Shown piece by piece: positions 6,044 through 7,712 of a stretch of DNA of 7,712 bases. The notes beneath the pieces are model-generated. The model was not told where the DNA came from. It was given only the letters and a program-made list of their open reading frames with translations, and did no database searches. Position 1 is the stretch's first letter. Each line of letters begins with the position of its first letter. Source of the DNA: Waddlia sp964635295 (GTDB lineage Bacteria > Chlamydiota > Chlamydiia > Chlamydiales > Waddliaceae); NCBI GenBank assembly GCA_964635295.1, contig CAZWOB010000090.1:1-7712 (forward strand), written 5' to 3'. Both the position numbers and the translations under genes were made by a program.

Positions 6044-6063
6044 CCGCGTCAGCAATGGCGCGG
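6044..6063 (-). other. Hairpin just after the 376-residue gene's stop
   Basis: CCGCG (6044-6048) and CGCGG (6059-6063) form a 5-bp GC stem with a 10-nt loop immediately after the stop codon at 6064-6066. No T run follows on the coding strand, so it is not a standard intrinsic terminator. It might protect the mRNA 3' end or be chance. Confidence 0.25.
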
Positions 6064-7194
6064 TCAGTAAATTTTTCCTGGTAGGGAAGAGGGATCTTCA
6101 AGGTGATCGATGTTGATGGTGAAATCCATCCATTCCATTAGGATCTTCAGTTGTTTTGCATCTAATTCAGCAGTGTGAAGTTCGTCCAGGAACTCTTCCA
6201 GTCTTGCTTCGCGGTCTTTGTCCCGTTCCATCAATCGATCGTTTGTACGCGCTTCATTCGCGATCGCGTAGATGAGTTGGCTCCATTTAGTTGCCAGCTT
6301 GATCAGTTCGCCAGTATCCTTATTGCTGACAACGGAATGAAGAGCGTGCGCCACAATGCCATCTCTAAGGCTCTCTGTCTCGATCCCATCAATTTCCGGA
6401 GGGTTATACGTCACCCGTTCCGACAAGGGGTAGCGAATGTTAAAGTCCGCAATGCCTCTTTCAAACTCTTCTGAATATCCCCTTCTTTCCGCACGGTCCA
6501 TGCGCTCCAAATCTTCAGCTGAATACATTTCATCCGGATCGAGATCGAGAAATCCCTGCTGTCCTCCAAACGCATCATTGAGGGTCTGAACCGATTCGTC
6601 CATAATATTATATAGAGCGCCTGCGGCTTCTTGTCGGTCCCCGACAATGACCTCTCCACTTTCGTCCTTACCGATAAATTTTCTTTTCCCAAGGTTTTTG
6701 ACCTTGGCGACCTGGGCTGCGTTGTTTTTGATATCGTATCGTATGTTGCTGGTATGTTCTTCCGGCCCGACGATCCGGTCACCGAAATTAATGACGAACT
6801 CTGCTTTTTGAACTGCGGTCGCCAGCTCTGATAAGATCTGGATTTCTCTAGGGGTTAGTTCCTCTCCTGCTCTTACCCGCGAAAAAAGGTTGTTCAGTAC
6901 TTTTTTCTCTACGCCTTTGTAGAGATGTTCTTTTTTGTTTCGTATTCCCATATCGAGGTGAGGGGAATCCTTTTGAGCGGCCTCTAGAACTTCTTTTTGC
7001 TCGGTAGCAGCTTTTCCTTCATTAGCTGATCCATATGACTTGATGACAACATCATAGTCTTCATCTCCATCAACATGCCTGCCAATCTCTTCCTCGACCA
7101 ATTGCGTTGTGGCGATCAGCATTTCTTTGATGGGATCGACCTGTTTTTGGAAGTGCGCATTTCCAACCGCATTCCTGATATCTCTAAAAGACAT
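6064..7194 (-). CDS. Unrecognised 376-residue charged, cysteine-free protein
   Basis: I do not recognise this protein. It is hydrophilic, with no signal peptide or membrane segment and no cysteine at all; the only two tryptophans are near the C-terminus. It has an acidic patch DGDEDYD (42-48), a helix-like charged stretch around residues 65-130 (including LTPREIQILSEL), an Asp/Glu/Arg-rich middle (DLDPDEM onward) and a helical C-terminal third with many acidic and basic residues. It is probably cytoplasmic or exported by a non-Sec route. A type III secretion-related role would be a guess from the suspected lineage only. The ATG at 7194 has AAGG 7 nt upstream (7202-7205), and a good promoter lies just before it, so it is probably transcribed alone. 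It ends 362 nt before pyrB on the same strand. The long, continuous frame and good start signals make it a real gene. Confidence 0.85.
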   Translation of the reverse strand: MSFRDIRNAVGNAHFQKQVDPIKEMLIATTQLVEEEIGRHVDGDEDYDVVIKSYGSANEGKAATEQKEVLEAAQKDSPHLDMGIRNKKEHLYKGVEKKVLNNLFSRVRAGEELTPREIQILSELATAVQKAEFVINFGDRIVGPEEHTSNIRYDIKNNAAQVAKVKNLGKRKFIGKDESGEVIVGDRQEAAGALYNIMDESVQTLNDAFGGQQGFLDLDPDEMYSAEDLERMDRAERRGYSEEFERGIADFNIRYPLSERVTYNPPEIDGIETESLRDGIVAHALHSVVSNKDTGELIKLATKWSQLIYAIANEARTNDRLMERDKDREARLEEFLDELHTAELDAKQLKILMEWMDFTINIDHLEDPSSLPGKIY

Positions 7195-7216
7195 AACTAC
7201 ACCTTACTAGCATAAC

Positions 7217-7233
7217 TATAATATACTATTATA
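7217..7233. repeat. 7-bp inverted repeat over the -10 box
   Basis: TATAATA and TATTATA flank a 3-nt centre, giving a 17-bp dyad that covers the -10 and the expected start point. It might be an operator, but such AT-rich symmetry can arise by chance. Confidence 0.5.
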
Positions 7234-7257
7234 TCAAATAATTTATTTAAAAAACAA
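7228..7257 (-). promoter_or_regulatory. Sigma70-type promoter for the 376-residue gene
   Basis: On the minus strand, TTGTTT (7252-7257) and a perfect TATAAT (7228-7233) are 18 nt apart. Transcription would start near 7221, leaving a leader of about 27 nt before the ATG at 7194. Confidence 0.6.
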
Positions 7258-7266
7258 AAAAAGTGA

Positions 7267-7712
7267 TTAAAAATAAACTTTCGACTCTATCCACAAAATA
7301 TTGAGGGTATGGAGCCAACCTGTAGACTCACGATGCTGCTGTGCGACATATAAAAAACGGATCTTATTGTCTTTTTTAAGAAGAGGGAGCTGAAGTCCGG
7401 CACCGCAGCGGTTTCGATGATATCGCTGCAAGTTTCTGAAAAAAAATTCATTAAAAACATAAAAGTCCCAGTCGCCGCAATATTCGTAAAAGGGGTAGGC
7501 GAGGACGATCTTATTGCGGTAGACCCAGTGATTGCCATAGTAGTGAACTTCAAATCGGTTGCGGTCGCCGATCTTGAGTTTGCCGAGTTTCCATTTTCCA
7601 TTGAAGTCGATGAGGTTTTCAGACTCAGTCCTCCACCCTTCATCGGTGTCTTTGACTTTGTGCCTGAAATAGACGTGGACATTCCAGTGGTCATTGAACG
7701 TATAGGCGATGC
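7267..7712 (-). CDS. DUF2490-like outer-membrane beta protein, N-terminus off the right edge
   Basis: An open frame of 147 residues enters from the right edge and stops at TAA (7267-7269). It is rich in aromatic residues and alternating polar/hydrophobic segments, for example WNVHVYFRHK, RFEVHYYGNHWVYRNKIVLAYPF, WDFYVFNEFFF, and the ending HTLNILWIESKVYF. The order of an R-x-R-like early strand, a YRNKI strand, a glutamate after FYVFNE, a GAGL strand and a final aromatic strand is what I recall of DUF2490 proteins, which are predicted outer-membrane barrels of unknown role. Any signal peptide would be beyond the window. A different reading frame of the same strand gives a Ser/Thr-rich low-complexity sequence and is rejected. 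I am confident about the frame and moderately confident about the family. Confidence 0.65.
   Translation of the reverse strand, partial: IAYTFNDHWNVHVYFRHKVKDTDEGWRTESENLIDFNGKWKLGKLKIGDRNRFEVHYYGNHWVYRNKIVLAYPFYEYCGDWDFYVFNEFFFRNLQRYHRNRCGAGLQLPLLKKDNKIRFLYVAQQHRESTGWLHTLNILWIESKVYF

Larger units (their letters stand above)
5702..6063 (-). promoter_or_regulatory. Gene-free, repeat-structured region upstream of pyrB; candidate leader
   Basis: 362 nt separate the unknown 376-residue gene from pyrB, and I find no convincing gene here. Read as minus-strand RNA it holds several inverted repeats: GACAGC/GCTGTC (5774-5789), CAACCT/AGGTTG with a 4-nt loop (5818-5833), TGGTTCA/TGAACCA with a 17-nt loop (5858-5888), and an outer pair GGCTTTTG (5938-5945) with CAAAAGCC (5767-5774). 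The outer arm is followed at once by AA and six Ts (5759-5764). This could be a structured leader or attenuator for the pyr operon, or a dispersed intergenic repeat. The promoter must lie in or before this stretch. An AT-rich part (5731-5766) contains TATATC-like boxes, but I cannot pick a -35/-10 pair with confidence. Confidence 0.35.

Noticed and set aside
5967..6100. Frame shifted by one base relative to the end of the 376-residue gene, reading a plausible tail (FTDRAIADAERIHIE) past its stop.
   Set aside because: No ATG, a TAA not far upstream, no slippery heptamer in the right phase, and the normal C-terminus reads naturally; probably chance.
7287..7694. 135-residue Ser/Thr-rich frame on the minus strand.
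   Set aside because: It is out of frame with the aromatic-rich beta-protein frame (7267-7712), which has the composition of a real protein.

Overview
The window is almost entirely one minus-strand operon for de novo UMP synthesis. In transcription order it reads pyrB, pyrI, pyrC, pyrD, pyrE, pyrF, and then a calcineurin-like metallophosphoesterase that runs off the left edge. Neighbouring genes overlap or sit within 2 nt of each other, most with a visible Shine-Dalgarno (SD) sequence inside the preceding gene, so the seven genes look co-transcribed and translationally coupled. Together they take carbamoyl phosphate and aspartate to UMP. Carbamoyl phosphate synthetase (carAB) and a pyrK electron-transfer subunit are absent from the window.

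Layout from right to left, the direction of transcription: positions 7267-7712 hold the C-terminal part of a beta-rich protein resembling DUF2490 outer-membrane proteins. Positions 7195-7266 are a short AT-rich gap with a good sigma70-type promoter and an inverted repeat over its -10. Positions 6064-7194 encode a 376-residue, highly charged, cysteine-free protein I do not recognise. Positions 5702-6063 hold no convincing gene but are rich in inverted repeats and look like a structured leader or a dispersed repeat ahead of pyrB. Positions 1-5701 are the pyr operon.

The operon is a mosaic by enzyme type. PyrB/PyrI are of the E. coli kind, with a zinc-binding allosteric regulatory chain. PyrC is a dihydroorotase with a probable metal-bridging lysine. 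PyrD is a soluble, class 1-like (cysteine base) dihydroorotate dehydrogenase without a PyrK partner nearby. PyrE and PyrF both look like the two halves of eukaryotic UMP synthase, encoded as separate adjacent genes whose boundary falls where the eukaryotic linker would be.

Organism: a bacterium, judged from the operon structure and SD sites, with intermediate GC. The eukaryote-like PyrE/PyrF and the general feel of the proteins make me think of a host-associated lineage such as an environmental (Waddlia/Parachlamydia/Estrella-like) Chlamydiota. That placement rests on memory and resemblance only, with no decisive marker in the window, and should be treated as a guess.
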